DNA of 64,000 nt from positions 124,001 through 188,000 of the forward strand of contig CANRGH010000003.1 in NCBI GenBank assembly GCA_947630135.1, given 5' to 3'. The notes beneath the pieces were generated by a model. It saw nothing but the letters and a program-made list of their open reading frames with translations, was not told the DNA's origin and ran no database searches. The translations under genes and the position numbers were made by a program. Of this stretch, positions 51,915 to 61,132 are shown piece by piece (position 1 is the first letter of the stretch; every line of letters starts with the position of its first letter). This stretch comes from an uncultured Monoglobus sp. GTDB taxonomy: Bacteria > Bacillota > Clostridia > Monoglobales > Monoglobaceae.

Positions 51915-52520
51915 ATGTTACATGAGATGTGTGCAATATTAGCAAATTGTATTTGCAAAAATAATTATATAACAGATAATGACAAAAAAGAAGTAGTGAC
52001 TTATGGATTTGAAATACTAGTTTCAACAGTAATTAACGTAATAATTGTTTTATTGATAGGATTTATAAACAAAAGATTATTTGAAACAATACTATTTCTA
52101 ATTTCTTTTATGCCATTAAGGACTTATAGCGGTGGATATCACGCAACTACGCATATGCGATGTTTTTTAATTTTGCTTGGGTGTGTAATGGTTCAATATG
52201 TTTTATTAAATTCATTACCAATCAATATTATAAATGTATTATCAATCACCATGTTGGTTTACGGAGAAATAGTTATTTTTATATTGGCGCCCATTATAGA
52301 TAATAATCACCCTATGTCAAAGCAACAGATTAACAACATACACAAAATTTGTAAAACTATGTTATTGATAATACTTTTGATTGCACTAGTATTTTTTGAA
52401 CTTACTACATCAAATTATATATTTTCATTTTCATATGGTGTAGCAATTACAGGAACATCCATGATAATAGCAAAAATTAAAATAATTCTCTCATGTAAGA
52501 AAGGGGGATCAGCGACATGA
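51915..52520 (+). CDS. agrB: AgrB-type autoinducer-processing membrane protease
   Basis: A 201-residue protein with about six hydrophobic segments. The active-site His and Cys are in RTYSGGYHATTHMRC, the AgrB hallmark (GGxHA...C). AgrB cuts the C-terminal tail of AgrD and closes the thiolactone ring. The SD is AGAGG. Its stop codon overlaps an ATG (ATGA at 52517-52520), the usual coupling to agrD. It is very AT-rich. Confidence 0.95.
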   Translation: MLHEMCAILANCICKNNYITDNDKKEVVTYGFEILVSTVINVIIVLLIGFINKRLFETILFLISFMPLRTYSGGYHATTHMRCFLILLGCVMVQYVLLNSLPINIINVLSITMLVYGEIVIFILAPIIDNNHPMSKQQINNIHKICKTMLLIILLIALVFFELTTSNYIFSFSYGVAITGTSMIIAKIKIILSCKKGGSAT

Positions 52521-52542
52521 AAAAAAGATATTTTCATTATTA

Positions 52543-52665
52543 ATGAAGTACAGTAGTAGTTTGATGGCTGTTGCTATTTTTGTGGCTATTTTTTCTAAAA
52601 ACACTACTTGTTCATCATTATTCCATCAACCGGCAGTGCCAAAAACGCTACTTGAAACAGACTAG
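52543..52665 (+). CDS. agrD: AgrD-like cyclic-lactone autoinducer precursor
   Basis: A 40-residue frame from an internal ATG. It has a hydrophobic helix (LMAVAIFVAIF), then KNTTCSSLFHQPAVPKTLLE: the single Cys five residues before a short aromatic end, followed by the QPxxPxxL tail that is typical of clostridial AgrD. The likely signal is a ring closed from the Cys to a residue near Phe. The canonical start would be ATG 52517, which overlaps the agrB stop and has AGAAAGGGGG as SD, but that frame stops after eight codons. One extra A in the A7 run (52520-52526) would join it to this frame and give 49 residues. Either the short form is used, or a slip, mutation or sequencing error is involved. 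Confidence 0.8.
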   Translation: MKYSSSLMAVAIFVAIFSKNTTCSSLFHQPAVPKTLLETD

Positions 52666-52689
52666 TTGCAGTTGAAAACCATCAAAATG

Positions 52690-52716
52690 AGCAGAGTCTT
52701 AAAACTCTATTCTTCA
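52690..52716 (+). terminator. Weak terminator-like hairpin after agrD
   Basis: AGAGT pairs with ACTCT around a short loop and is followed by ATTCTTCATTT. It may reduce read-through into the downstream large gene. The remaining bases to 52832 show no other clear site except the SD AGGAGG. Confidence 0.4.
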
Positions 52717-52832
52717 TTTGATAAAACCAAAAACCCAAATTATATTATACAATCATTTGGTTTGTTATCCATTTTCTGCAGATAATTATGAAAAAGTATC
52801 GAAAAATTTTGAAAATCTAGGAGGAATATACA

Positions 52833-55460
52833 ATGAAAAAAATAATAACTACTTTAACAATAATCGCAATGCTTATTTGTTCGATTAATATAGGCGCTGT
52901 TTGTGCGGAGTCGACGGATAATATAGAAGACAACATATTGAAAAACAATGTAGAAACGGCAGAATATGAAGTAAAAAAACTTGAAACAGGTGAATATGTT
53001 GCTTTAAACATACTAAAAAGAGATTTGGAAGTGTATATAACTGATGGATATAATCCAGTATCCGATGCTGAGGTTACAATAGCCGGTATTACAGCTTTGA
53101 CTAACGAAAACGGTGTGGCCAGTTTTGAAAGTATACCCACATCTGATGACAGTTATGACCTGTCAGTATTATCAAATAAATATGGCAGTAGAGATACAAG
53201 TATTTTGCTGTTGCCTTCTAAATTATTGAATGATGCTAACGAAACAATTGAAACTACCAAGTGTACAATTTCTTTTTGGACCCCGAACCCTAACCAAGAA
53301 GAAAAAATTGGTAATATGCCGGAACCAATTCTTGAAGATATAATCGGAACATGGGAGTATGTTTCCGGAGCTCCACAAAATGTGCAGTTAGTTGAAAGTT
53401 ATGCCGGTTATATATACGTTATGGGTATTAGCGAAAATAAAGCTTTTGATATTGCTGAAAAAGAATGGATAACTCTTTCAAATAACATAATAAGTATAGC
53501 TACATACTATCAGTCGCCATATTTGTTTTTAGATGGAAATTTATATAGATATTTTTCGACATATGATGCCGATGGAGAAGATTCTGAAGGTAATGAATAC
53601 TATAAGTCCAGCTCTTATATACTTGAGTATAATTTAGATGACGGAACTATCAGAGAAGCCTATTATGGAAAGTATGATGGTGAATATTTTGATTCTGCTG
53701 TTGAAAGTAATGGATTTTTGTTTTTTGCAGGAGGAAGAAGCTTAGAAGAGGATACAGGCGGAACAGATGATAACTATTATATCGACCGTTTTTCTCCGGT
53801 ATTTGATGAATTTAAAACAGTAGGTAATGTGTTAAATAATGATATTATAACAACAGTTGTTGATTGTGACACCGATGATTATATATATTATTTTGAAGAA
53901 GCATTCAGAGATTCCGAACCTCAAATATGCCAAAGATTAAATTCGGGATCAAATGTTATAGACACAGTCTATTATTATAATGACTATGCAAAATCGGATG
54001 CAGCAGGATGCGCAATTGAAAATAAAATATATTTTGCCGGTGGAACCGATCAAATGAATACTTTGGCTATTTTTGATTTTGAAGCAAATATATGGAATGT
54101 AAATGATAATATGCCCACTGCACGCAAAAATGCTGCTATTGAATATAGAAATAATAGAATTTATGTATTAGGGGGCCTTAATTCAAATGAGATAAACACA
54201 TATTCTATAGATACATATAATACCCTTACTGCTACTTGGTCAAAAAAAATATATAATTCGAATTTAAATATTTCCAATAAACAAACAGCTGTATATAATA
54301 ATCGGCTTTATGCTTCTAATAATGGAATTCTTGGAATTTATAACATGCCGCTGCCAGACATAGCATATTCTGAACCTCAAACAATATATTTTGACTCGGA
54401 CGTAACATTGGTAAATGCGCGTCGTGCACAGACATTAGCGATTTGTGGAAACAAGATTTATGGATGGGGAGAGGGATATTATGCTGATGGAACAGACTCG
54501 ATGTGTACGATTGCTTATCCTCAACTCATCAGTGACGGTACAATAATTAAAAATCCTATTCAAGTAAGTAGAGGTAAAAATCATAACATTGCACTTGAAG
54601 CTGATGGAACTGTTTGGGGCTGGGGCAGTAATTCAAATTATCCGATGGGTGCCGGTGCGGGTAAATTTAAAACTTTAACAAAAATTGATTCTATATCAAA
54701 TGTAAAACAAGTTGCAGCTGGAACAGAGTTTACTATATTTTTAAAAAAAGATGGCACTCTTTGGGGAGTTGGTAAAAATGATGTAGGACAATTAGGTCAA
54801 GGAATGACATCAAACTACATTTCAACACCTGTACAAATAACAAGCAAAACTGATTTTACAGAAGTTAGTGTAGGTGAAGATTATGTTGCTGCTGTTGCAA
54901 GTGATGGTTTATATACATGGGGAGGAAATATGAAAGGACAGCTTGGTAATGGAAAATGTGGTAGTCGTCAAGATGATCCGGATTATGACCCAATCCCGGA
55001 TTTAGTAAGTGGTACATTGCCTATAGGTGAAACGTATATGAAAGTATCGGCAGGGATAAATTTCTGTCTTGCTTTGACTAATTTAAATAACGTATATGCA
55101 TGGGGTAACAATGATAGTGGTCAGCTTGGCAAAGGAAACAAAACAAATACATATGAGCCAACAAAAGTTATAAATATATCCGATATTAAAAATATCGCTG
55201 CAGGGAGAAACAGTGCGCTTGTAATTGATAAAAATGGCAATGTATATGGTTGGGGCGAAGGACGAAACGGCCAACTTGGTCTTCCGGACGTGACCGGCTC
55301 TATACTTTCTCCTCAAGAGATTGTATCTTTAAATAACAAAGGAATAGATCAAATAACTTGCGGAGATGATTTTAGCATTGCAATTAAAGCAGGAACAAGA
55401 TATGGTTATGCATTTGGAAACAACAGTAATGGTTCGCTTGGAATTGTCAGAAATTATTAA
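52833..55460 (+). CDS. Giant secreted Kelch + RCC1 repeat protein
   Basis: An 875-residue AT-rich gene product. A signal peptide (cleavage near VCA) is followed by a carboxypeptidase-regulatory-like domain (about 70-130; VSDAEVTIAGITALTNENGV), then several Kelch-like blades (about 175-510; AIENKIYFAGGTDQ, YRNNRIYVLGGLNSNE) and six or so RCC1 blades (about 530-875; VWGWGSNSNYPMGAG, LWGVGKNDVGQLGQG, VYAWGNNDSGQLGKG, VYGWGEGRNGQLGL). Two different propellers in one chain are unusual. No wall anchor is visible. The gene follows agrD by 167 bases with SD AGGAGG and no strong promoter, so control by the agr system is plausible. RCC1 and Kelch propellers usually bind proteins or ligands. Confidence 0.85.
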   Translation: MKKIITTLTIIAMLICSINIGAVCAESTDNIEDNILKNNVETAEYEVKKLETGEYVALNILKRDLEVYITDGYNPVSDAEVTIAGITALTNENGVASFESIPTSDDSYDLSVLSNKYGSRDTSILLLPSKLLNDANETIETTKCTISFWTPNPNQEEKIGNMPEPILEDIIGTWEYVSGAPQNVQLVESYAGYIYVMGISENKAFDIAEKEWITLSNNIISIATYYQSPYLFLDGNLYRYFSTYDADGEDSEGNEYYKSSSYILEYNLDDGTIREAYYGKYDGEYFDSAVESNGFLFFAGGRSLEEDTGGTDDNYYIDRFSPVFDEFKTVGNVLNNDIITTVVDCDTDDYIYYFEEAFRDSEPQICQRLNSGSNVIDTVYYYNDYAKSDAAGCAIENKIYFAGGTDQMNTLAIFDFEANIWNVNDNMPTARKNAAIEYRNNRIYVLGGLNSNEINTYSIDTYNTLTATWSKKIYNSNLNISNKQTAVYNNRLYASNNGILGIYNMPLPDIAYSEPQTIYFDSDVTLVNARRAQTLAICGNKIYGWGEGYYADGTDSMCTIAYPQLISDGTIIKNPIQVSRGKNHNIALEADGTVWGWGSNSNYPMGAGAGKFKTLTKIDSISNVKQVAAGTEFTIFLKKDGTLWGVGKNDVGQLGQGMTSNYISTPVQITSKTDFTEVSVGEDYVAAVASDGLYTWGGNMKGQLGNGKCGSRQDDPDYDPIPDLVSGTLPIGETYMKVSAGINFCLALTNLNNVYAWGNNDSGQLGKGNKTNTYEPTKVINISDIKNIAAGRNSALVIDKNGNVYGWGEGRNGQLGLPDVTGSILSPQEIVSLNNKGIDQITCGDDFSIAIKAGTRYGYAFGNNSNGSLGIVRNY

Positions 55461-55505
55461 ATTATATTTGTTAAAATAAAGTTTTATGAACAAGGAGGAA
55501 TACTC

Positions 55506-58500
55506 GTGAAAAAGTTAGTAACGCCGCTTATTCTGATTGCCTTATTTTTATACATAATGCTCAGTCAATCTAATATTTATGCCGAAACCTCGAATGATTT
55601 TACATATCAGGTTAATTCTGATAGTACGACAGTAACAATAACAAAATATACCGGAAACGACTCTGAGCCGGTTGTGCCTTCCAAAATCGAGGGTATGACA
55701 GTAACCGAAATTGCCAATAATGTTTTTCCGGTGAACGTGAACGCTGTCGTAATTCCTCAAACCGTGATCAAAATTGCGGTGTCAGCGTTCGGCAACTTTC
55801 AGTGCATAATCTGCGGATATCCGGGATCTTTTGCGGAGACATATGCCGATATGCGGGGGTTTATCTTTGTAAATCTGGAGTCGGAGCTCTATGCGGACGG
55901 ATATATCTGCGGAATAAACGAGGACGAAACTCTGACAATAAAAAGCCGCGCAGCACAGTCCGATATAACAAGTCTTGACATACCGACAGAGCTTAAAGGA
56001 AAGACAGTCACGGGAATCGACAGTAACGCTATCGCTTTATACGGTCTTGAGCAGATATACATTCCCGAGACGATCACGTCAATAGGAGACGGCATCGCAA
56101 GAGCATGTATGTCATTAAAAGAGATAGCTGTGGCGGATGCAAACCCGTCCTATCGCTCATCGGACGGTATTCTGTTTAGCAGAGATATGACCGAACTTAT
56201 AGAGTATCCGGCGGCAAGAGCGGGTGAGTCATACGCTGTGCCTGATCCGGTTACAATAATTTCGCCATACGCTTTCATGAATGCCGCCAACTTGGTTAGC
56301 GTTACGATGAATGACAGCGTTTCAAAGATCGGACGGAACGCGTTCGCGAACTGCGCTTCGCTGAAAAACGCGGAGTTATCGGAGAAAATAACCGAGATCC
56401 CGGTGATGCTTTTCAGCGGATGCAGGGCTCTTACGGATATTGTGATCAAAGACGGCGTTCAAAGCATGGGAGCGAACGCGTTCAGAAATTCCGGACTTAA
56501 AACAATAGTTATACCTAAAAGCGTGAATTCAATTGCTGACACAGCGTTTAACGGTATTACGGAGCTTACAATATACGGCGTGACCGGTTCATATGCCGAG
56601 ACGTTTGCAAATGAAAAGAGTTATACATTTGTCGATATATCGACTCGGCCCACTCCCGAGCCCACAGCGACACCGGAAGGCACTTCAACTCCCGAGCCTA
56701 CCGAAGTTCCAACCTCAACAGCTGTTCCAACCGCCGCGCCTGTGCCAACTGCAACCTCTGATCCTATGGAACTGCATATTTCAAATTTTAGCAACAATCG
56801 TCTCTATGTAGACATAGTCAGCGGATATCCTATGGGCGGCACGGTCAATTTTACGGTTATAGCCGCAAAATATTCAGATGATATGTTGAGCGATATTTTG
56901 ATCCAAGATGTGGAAGTCAGCACTTACGGCGTCGAAACAACATATCATATAGCTTTAGATAGAGAAATCAGTAATAACAATGACAACGAGTACATAAAGT
57001 TTATGCTTTGGGATGATCTTGAAAACTGCATGCCGCTGTGCAAGCCGTACACGGTCAAAAAGGTTACAGCTTTCCCAGGCGCGGAAGGCGGCGGACAATA
57101 TGCTACCGGCGCAAGAGGATACGGCAACACAGAAGTATATCATGTGACAAACCTTGACGACAGCGGTTCGGGCTCTTTCAGAGAGGCGGTATCGAAGCCC
57201 GGCAGAATTGTTGTATTTGATGTTGGCGGAACGATTAATCTTAAAAGCTCGATCAGAAATATAATCGGTGTGACAATACTTGGTCAGACAGCGCCCGGAG
57301 ATGGCATAACAATTACCGGCGCAAATCTTGAGCTTGGCGGTTCTGATATAATACGTTATTTGAGAATAAGACCTACGTTTGTTAATAAAATTGAAGCGGA
57401 CGCTTTGGGCGGTTACCCATCTGGAACAATAATAGACCATTGCTCGGTGAGTTACAGTATTGATGAAGCGTTGTCGATATATAACTGCTCGGATACGACC
57501 GTGCAGAACTGCATAAGCTCCGAGAGCCTGAAAAACGGCGGCCACTCCAAGGGCGCCCACGGCTACGGCGGCATCTGGGGAGGCACGAACGCGAGCTTCC
57601 ACCACAACCTGCTGGCAAGCCACGACAGCCGGAACCCAAGACTCGCGGCGGGTCGTTTAGAGGGCGACATTGATTATGATATGAGCGAGCAAGCGACTTT
57701 GACCGATCTTCGCAACAACATAATCTATAACTGGGGCGGCAACTCCGCCTACGGCGGTCAGGGCGCGATGGCGGCGAATATAATTAACAGCTACTATAAA
57801 CCCGGCCCGTCGACGACAAGCCACCGCTCAAGAATATTTCAGACGACATCCACCGGAAACGGCATAACCTCAAAATGGGCGACCGACCTGTATGTTGACG
57901 GAAACTATATGGAAGGCAGCGAGGCTGTCACGGCCGACAACTCAAAGGGAGTCGATCACGACAGCACAGTCGCTCAATATTACGTCTGGACAAAGGACAA
58001 TATCACCGACGAGGCAAGAGCCGTGCATTTTAAATATGAGGACGACTATCCCGTGACAACACAGACCGCCGAGGAGACTTATGACACTCTGCTCGACCAC
58101 ATCGGAGCGTCGCTTCCGAGGCGCGACGAGACCGACGCGAGAATAATCAGCGAGGTAAGAAACGGACAAGGCAGAATAATCGACAATGAGGCCGAGGTCG
58201 GAGGAGTTATGCAATACCCGACTGTGTATCGTTGGTTCGAGATCCCGCAGGAGTGGAAGGACGCGAACGGCATGGGCGGCGCCTACGAGGGCGACATAGT
58301 TCCCGACGGACGTTGGAAGGGATACACATGGATAGAGGCGTATGTCAACGAGTGGACCGAGCAGCAGGAAAATCCGACCAATCCGGATGTGATGATACAG
58401 GCGAGCGCCAATGGCAATAACATCACGGTTTCGGCAGAGGCTTCGCCCGTGGGCGGCAGCCCGATAACAAAGATAGTGATCTATGACGGCGACAAGATAA

Positions 58501-58637
58501 TATCCGAGCATGAAACGGATAAGGTGAATGTTAACATAGACTCGGCCGCCATCGGAACACACTACATCTCGGTCCTCGCCTACAACCAAAAAGGCGAAAG
58601 CACAAGAAGCACTATTGCGGTAGTTGAGGTGAAGTAA
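55506..58637 (+). CDS. Leucine-rich-repeat / pectate lyase family 1 surface protein
   Basis: A 1043-residue exported protein, start GTG 55506 behind AAGGAGG. Order: signal peptide; BspA-type leucine-rich repeats (about 30-375; e.g. SVTMNDSVSKIGRNAFANCA); Pro-Thr linker (about 378-418); a module of about 100 residues ending LWDDLENCMPLCKPY (419-518), shared with the metallopeptidase at 42306; the lyase (520-950), with FPGAEGGG, IIDHCSVSYSIDEALSIY and KGAHGYGGIWGGTNASFHHN; and an Ig-like end (961-1043). The lyase belongs to PL1 and should cleave polygalacturonan by beta-elimination. From about base 57480 the gene becomes GC-rich, suggesting a mosaic origin. It begins 45 bases after the RCC1 gene. 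Confidence 0.93.
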   Translation: MKKLVTPLILIALFLYIMLSQSNIYAETSNDFTYQVNSDSTTVTITKYTGNDSEPVVPSKIEGMTVTEIANNVFPVNVNAVVIPQTVIKIAVSAFGNFQCIICGYPGSFAETYADMRGFIFVNLESELYADGYICGINEDETLTIKSRAAQSDITSLDIPTELKGKTVTGIDSNAIALYGLEQIYIPETITSIGDGIARACMSLKEIAVADANPSYRSSDGILFSRDMTELIEYPAARAGESYAVPDPVTIISPYAFMNAANLVSVTMNDSVSKIGRNAFANCASLKNAELSEKITEIPVMLFSGCRALTDIVIKDGVQSMGANAFRNSGLKTIVIPKSVNSIADTAFNGITELTIYGVTGSYAETFANEKSYTFVDISTRPTPEPTATPEGTSTPEPTEVPTSTAVPTAAPVPTATSDPMELHISNFSNNRLYVDIVSGYPMGGTVNFTVIAAKYSDDMLSDILIQDVEVSTYGVETTYHIALDREISNNNDNEYIKFMLWDDLENCMPLCKPYTVKKVTAFPGAEGGGQYATGARGYGNTEVYHVTNLDDSGSGSFREAVSKPGRIVVFDVGGTINLKSSIRNIIGVTILGQTAPGDGITITGANLELGGSDIIRYLRIRPTFVNKIEADALGGYPSGTIIDHCSVSYSIDEALSIYNCSDTTVQNCISSESLKNGGHSKGAHGYGGIWGGTNASFHHNLLASHDSRNPRLAAGRLEGDIDYDMSEQATLTDLRNNIIYNWGGNSAYGGQGAMAANIINSYYKPGPSTTSHRSRIFQTTSTGNGITSKWATDLYVDGNYMEGSEAVTADNSKGVDHDSTVAQYYVWTKDNITDEARAVHFKYEDDYPVTTQTAEETYDTLLDHIGASLPRRDETDARIISEVRNGQGRIIDNEAEVGGVMQYPTVYRWFEIPQEWKDANGMGGAYEGDIVPDGRWKGYTWIEAYVNEWTEQQENPTNPDVMIQASANGNNITVSAEASPVGGSPITKIVIYDGDKIISEHETDKVNVNIDSAAIGTHYISVLAYNQKGESTRSTIAVVEVK

Positions 58638-58645
58638 ATAAAAAT

Positions 58646-58864
58646 ACCCCTCTCCGTCAGGCTTCGCCTGACACCTCTCCCCAAAGGGAGAGGCAAGCGG
58701 GCGGATAATATCCGCCCCTACGGCAATTTGAGGGCGAGGCAAGCGGGCGGCCGAGGTCGTCCGCCCCTACGGCATTTCACTCACCAAATCCGTAGGGGAC
58801 GACGACCCCGGCGTCCCGGCTCCCCCTTGGGGGAGCTGTCAGCGAAGCTGACTGAGGGGGAGGC
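58646..58864. repeat. Cluster 4 of palindromic intergenic repeats
   Basis: Two B-type elements (58647-58694 with a CAGGCTTCGCCTG stem, and 58820-58864 inverted) surround two inverted A-type hairpins (58696-58722 and 58744-58772) and a partial C element (58789-58818). It starts nine bases after the pectate lyase stop, at the right edge of the AT-rich island. Confidence 0.8.
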
Positions 58865-58900
58865 AAAAAAATCAATCAAATCTTCCCAATAAATCCACAA

Positions 58901-58937
58901 AACGGCTCCCTTACTTTGGGGAGCCGTTGTATATTTT
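58901..58937 (+). terminator. Terminator at the end of the pectate lyase unit
   Basis: ACGGCTCCC pairs with GGGAGCCGT around a seven-base loop and is followed by TGTATATTTT. Confidence 0.8.
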
Positions 58938-58958
58938 GATGAAATCATATAAAACCTA

Positions 58959-59020
58959 TTGACAAAGTAGGATACCTATGCTATTATTTTCTTGACAAAG
59001 CGGTAAAAAATGTTTATAAT
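58959..59020 (+). promoter_or_regulatory. Two tandem sigma-A promoters of the second ABC transporter
   Basis: P1: TTGACA (58959-58964), 17 bases, TATTAT (58982-58987). P2: TTGACA (58992-58997), 17 bases, TATAAT (59015-59020). P1's start point would fall within P2's -35, so the two are likely regulated differently. Confidence 0.75.
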
Positions 59021-59060
59021 TATCATACAATAGTAACGGAGATTATTGGCAGGTGATTTA

Positions 59061-59720
59061 ATGAACTGGGGCTTTATCCGGGAATATCTCCCGTTGTATG
59101 AGACGGCGGCGCTGCTTACGGTCAGGATCGGCTTACTGGGCATAGCACTGTCGATTATTGTGGGCTTTTTCTGCGCGGCGGTGCGTTATTTCAAAATTCC
59201 GGTCGCGCGCCAGATTGTCGCGGTATACATTGAGATCAGCAGGAACACCCCGCTGCTTATACAGCTTTTCTTTATATATTACGCCCTGCCCAAGATCGGG
59301 ATCAAGACCGATCCCGAGGTTTGCGGAATGGCGGGTCTCGCATTTCTCGGCGGAAGCTATATGGCGGAGGCGTTCAGGAGCGGCCTTGAGTCCATAGAGC
59401 CGATACAGACCGAAAGCGCGTTGAGCCTCGGCATGAAAAAGTCGCAGGCGCTGAGATATGTGGTGCTGCCGCAGGCGGTGTCGGTAAGCGTCCCGGCCTT
59501 TGTCGCGAACATAATATTTCTGCTTAAAGAGACCAGCGTTTTCAGCGCGATAAGCCTGATGGATCTGATGTTCACGGCCAAGGACCTGATAGGACAGTAC
59601 TACAAGACAACCGAGAGTCTGTTTCTGCTTGTCGTGTTTTATCTGATAATCCTTCTGCCGGTCTCGATATTGGGCAGTTATGTCGAAAGGAGGCTGCGCT
59701 ATGCCGGATTTGGGTCTTGA
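59061..59720 (+). CDS. Amino-acid ABC transporter, permease 1
   Basis: A 219-residue HisM/GlnP-type permease with about five membrane segments, including EISRNTPLLIQLFFIYYALP and the EAA-like SALSLGMKKSQALRYVVLPQ. ATG 59061 follows AGGTG; a TTG 15 bases upstream is less likely. The last 20 bases overlap the next permease. Confidence 0.92.
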   Translation: MNWGFIREYLPLYETAALLTVRIGLLGIALSIIVGFFCAAVRYFKIPVARQIVAVYIEISRNTPLLIQLFFIYYALPKIGIKTDPEVCGMAGLAFLGGSYMAEAFRSGLESIEPIQTESALSLGMKKSQALRYVVLPQAVSVSVPAFVANIIFLLKETSVFSAISLMDLMFTAKDLIGQYYKTTESLFLLVVFYLIILLPVSILGSYVERRLRYAGFGS

Positions 59721-60375
59721 CGTGTTGTTTAAGGGCAAGAACATGCTTCGCCTGCTCGGCGGCCTTTGGGTGGCGGTCAAGATAAGTCTGATATCCGTGC
59801 TGCTCAGCATTCCGCTCGGAATACTTCTGGGAATAGTCATGACCTTTAAAAATCCGATAATAAAGGCCGTGACCCGCATGTATCTTGAGTTTATAAGAAT
59901 CATGCCCCAGCTTGTGCTGCTGTTTATCGTGTTTTTCAGCACGACCCGTACCCTCGGCTGGGATATTTCGGGCGAGCTCGCGTCGGTTATCGTGTTCACA
60001 TTGTGGGGAACCGCCGAAATGGGCGATCTTGTCCGCGGCGCGCTGATCAGCATTCCGAAGCACCAGTATGAGAGCGGCGCGGCGCTGGCGCTTAGCCCCG
60101 CGCAGACGTATTTTTACATAATAATCCCGCAGACGGTGCGCAGGCTTATACCGCTTTCGATAAATCTGGTGACGCGAATGGTAAAAACCACCAGCCTTAT
60201 ACTTATGATAGGCGTGGTCGAGGTGCTCAAGGTGGCGCAGCAGATAATCGAGGCCAACCGCATGACCAGCCCAAACGCGGCTTTCGGAGTGTATCTTGTG
60301 GTGCTTTTGATGTATTTCATGATCTGTTGGCCGATAAGTATGCTGGCGAGATACCTTGAGAAGAAATGGAGGTAA
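59701..60375 (+). CDS. Amino-acid ABC transporter, permease 2
   Basis: A 224-residue second permease of the same family (MYLEFIRIMPQLVLLFIVFF; SGAALALSPAQTYFYIIIPQ). It starts within the end of permease 1, at ATG 59701 after AAAGGAGG. Two different permeases imply a heterodimeric channel, as in GltJ-GltK or HisQ-HisM systems. Confidence 0.92.
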   Translation: MPDLGLDVLFKGKNMLRLLGGLWVAVKISLISVLLSIPLGILLGIVMTFKNPIIKAVTRMYLEFIRIMPQLVLLFIVFFSTTRTLGWDISGELASVIVFTLWGTAEMGDLVRGALISIPKHQYESGAALALSPAQTYFYIIIPQTVRRLIPLSINLVTRMVKTTSLILMIGVVEVLKVAQQIIEANRMTSPNAAFGVYLVVLLMYFMICWPISMLARYLEKKWR

Positions 60376-60378
60376 ACC

Positions 60379-61128
60379 ATGGCTGAACCGTTAATTAAAA
60401 TAGAGCATCTTCATAAGGAATTCGACGGAGCGACGGTGCTTGACGATATAAGCTTCGACGTGAAAAGCGGCGAGGTCATCGTCGTGGTGGGCTCCAGCGG
60501 CTGCGGCAAAAGCACGCTGCTCCGATGTATCAACGCCCTCGAGCCGATCCAGGGCGGCAGCGTGACACTCGGCGGCGAGCCGATAGTCTACGGCAGCAAG
60601 AACCTTGCAAAAATGCGGCAGCAGATCGGAATGGTGTTCCAAAGCTATGATCTGTTCCCGCACAAGAATGTTATCGACAACATAATGCTGGCCCCGCTCA
60701 AGGTGCAGAAGCGCAAAAAGGACGAGGTCAGAGCCGAGGCCATGGAGCTTCTGGCGCGCGTGGGCCTTGCCGATAAGGCCGAAAGCTATCCGCGACAGCT
60801 CTCGGGCGGACAGAAGCAGAGGGTGGCGATCGTGCGCGCTCTGTGCATGCACCCCTTGGTTATGCTGTTTGACGAGGTCACGGCGGCCCTCGACCCCGAA
60901 ATGGTGCGCGAGGTGCTTGACGTTATGCTGGATCTGGCGAAGCAGGGCAGAACAATGATAATCGTGACCCACGAGATGCAGTTCGCGCGGGCCATAGCGG
61001 ACAGAGTGCTGTTTATTGACGGCGGAAAGATCGTTGAGGACTCTGACCCCGACACGTTTTTTGAAAACCCAAAGTCTGAAAGAGCAAAACAATTTTTAAA
61101 TATTTTTAATTTTGAGAGGAGTAAATAA
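60379..61128 (+). CDS. Amino-acid ABC transporter, ATP-binding protein
   Basis: A 249-residue GlnQ-type ATPase. Walker A GSSGCGKSTLL, Q-loop VFQSYDLFP, signature LSGGQKQR, Walker B VMLFDEVTAALDPEM (Glu replaces the common EP Pro step as DEVTAALD) and VTHEMQFAR are present. It begins three bases after permease 2, with SD GGAGG. Confidence 0.93.
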   Translation: MAEPLIKIEHLHKEFDGATVLDDISFDVKSGEVIVVVGSSGCGKSTLLRCINALEPIQGGSVTLGGEPIVYGSKNLAKMRQQIGMVFQSYDLFPHKNVIDNIMLAPLKVQKRKKDEVRAEAMELLARVGLADKAESYPRQLSGGQKQRVAIVRALCMHPLVMLFDEVTAALDPEMVREVLDVMLDLAKQGRTMIIVTHEMQFARAIADRVLFIDGGKIVEDSDPDTFFENPKSERAKQFLNIFNFERSK

Positions 61129-61132
61129 AATT

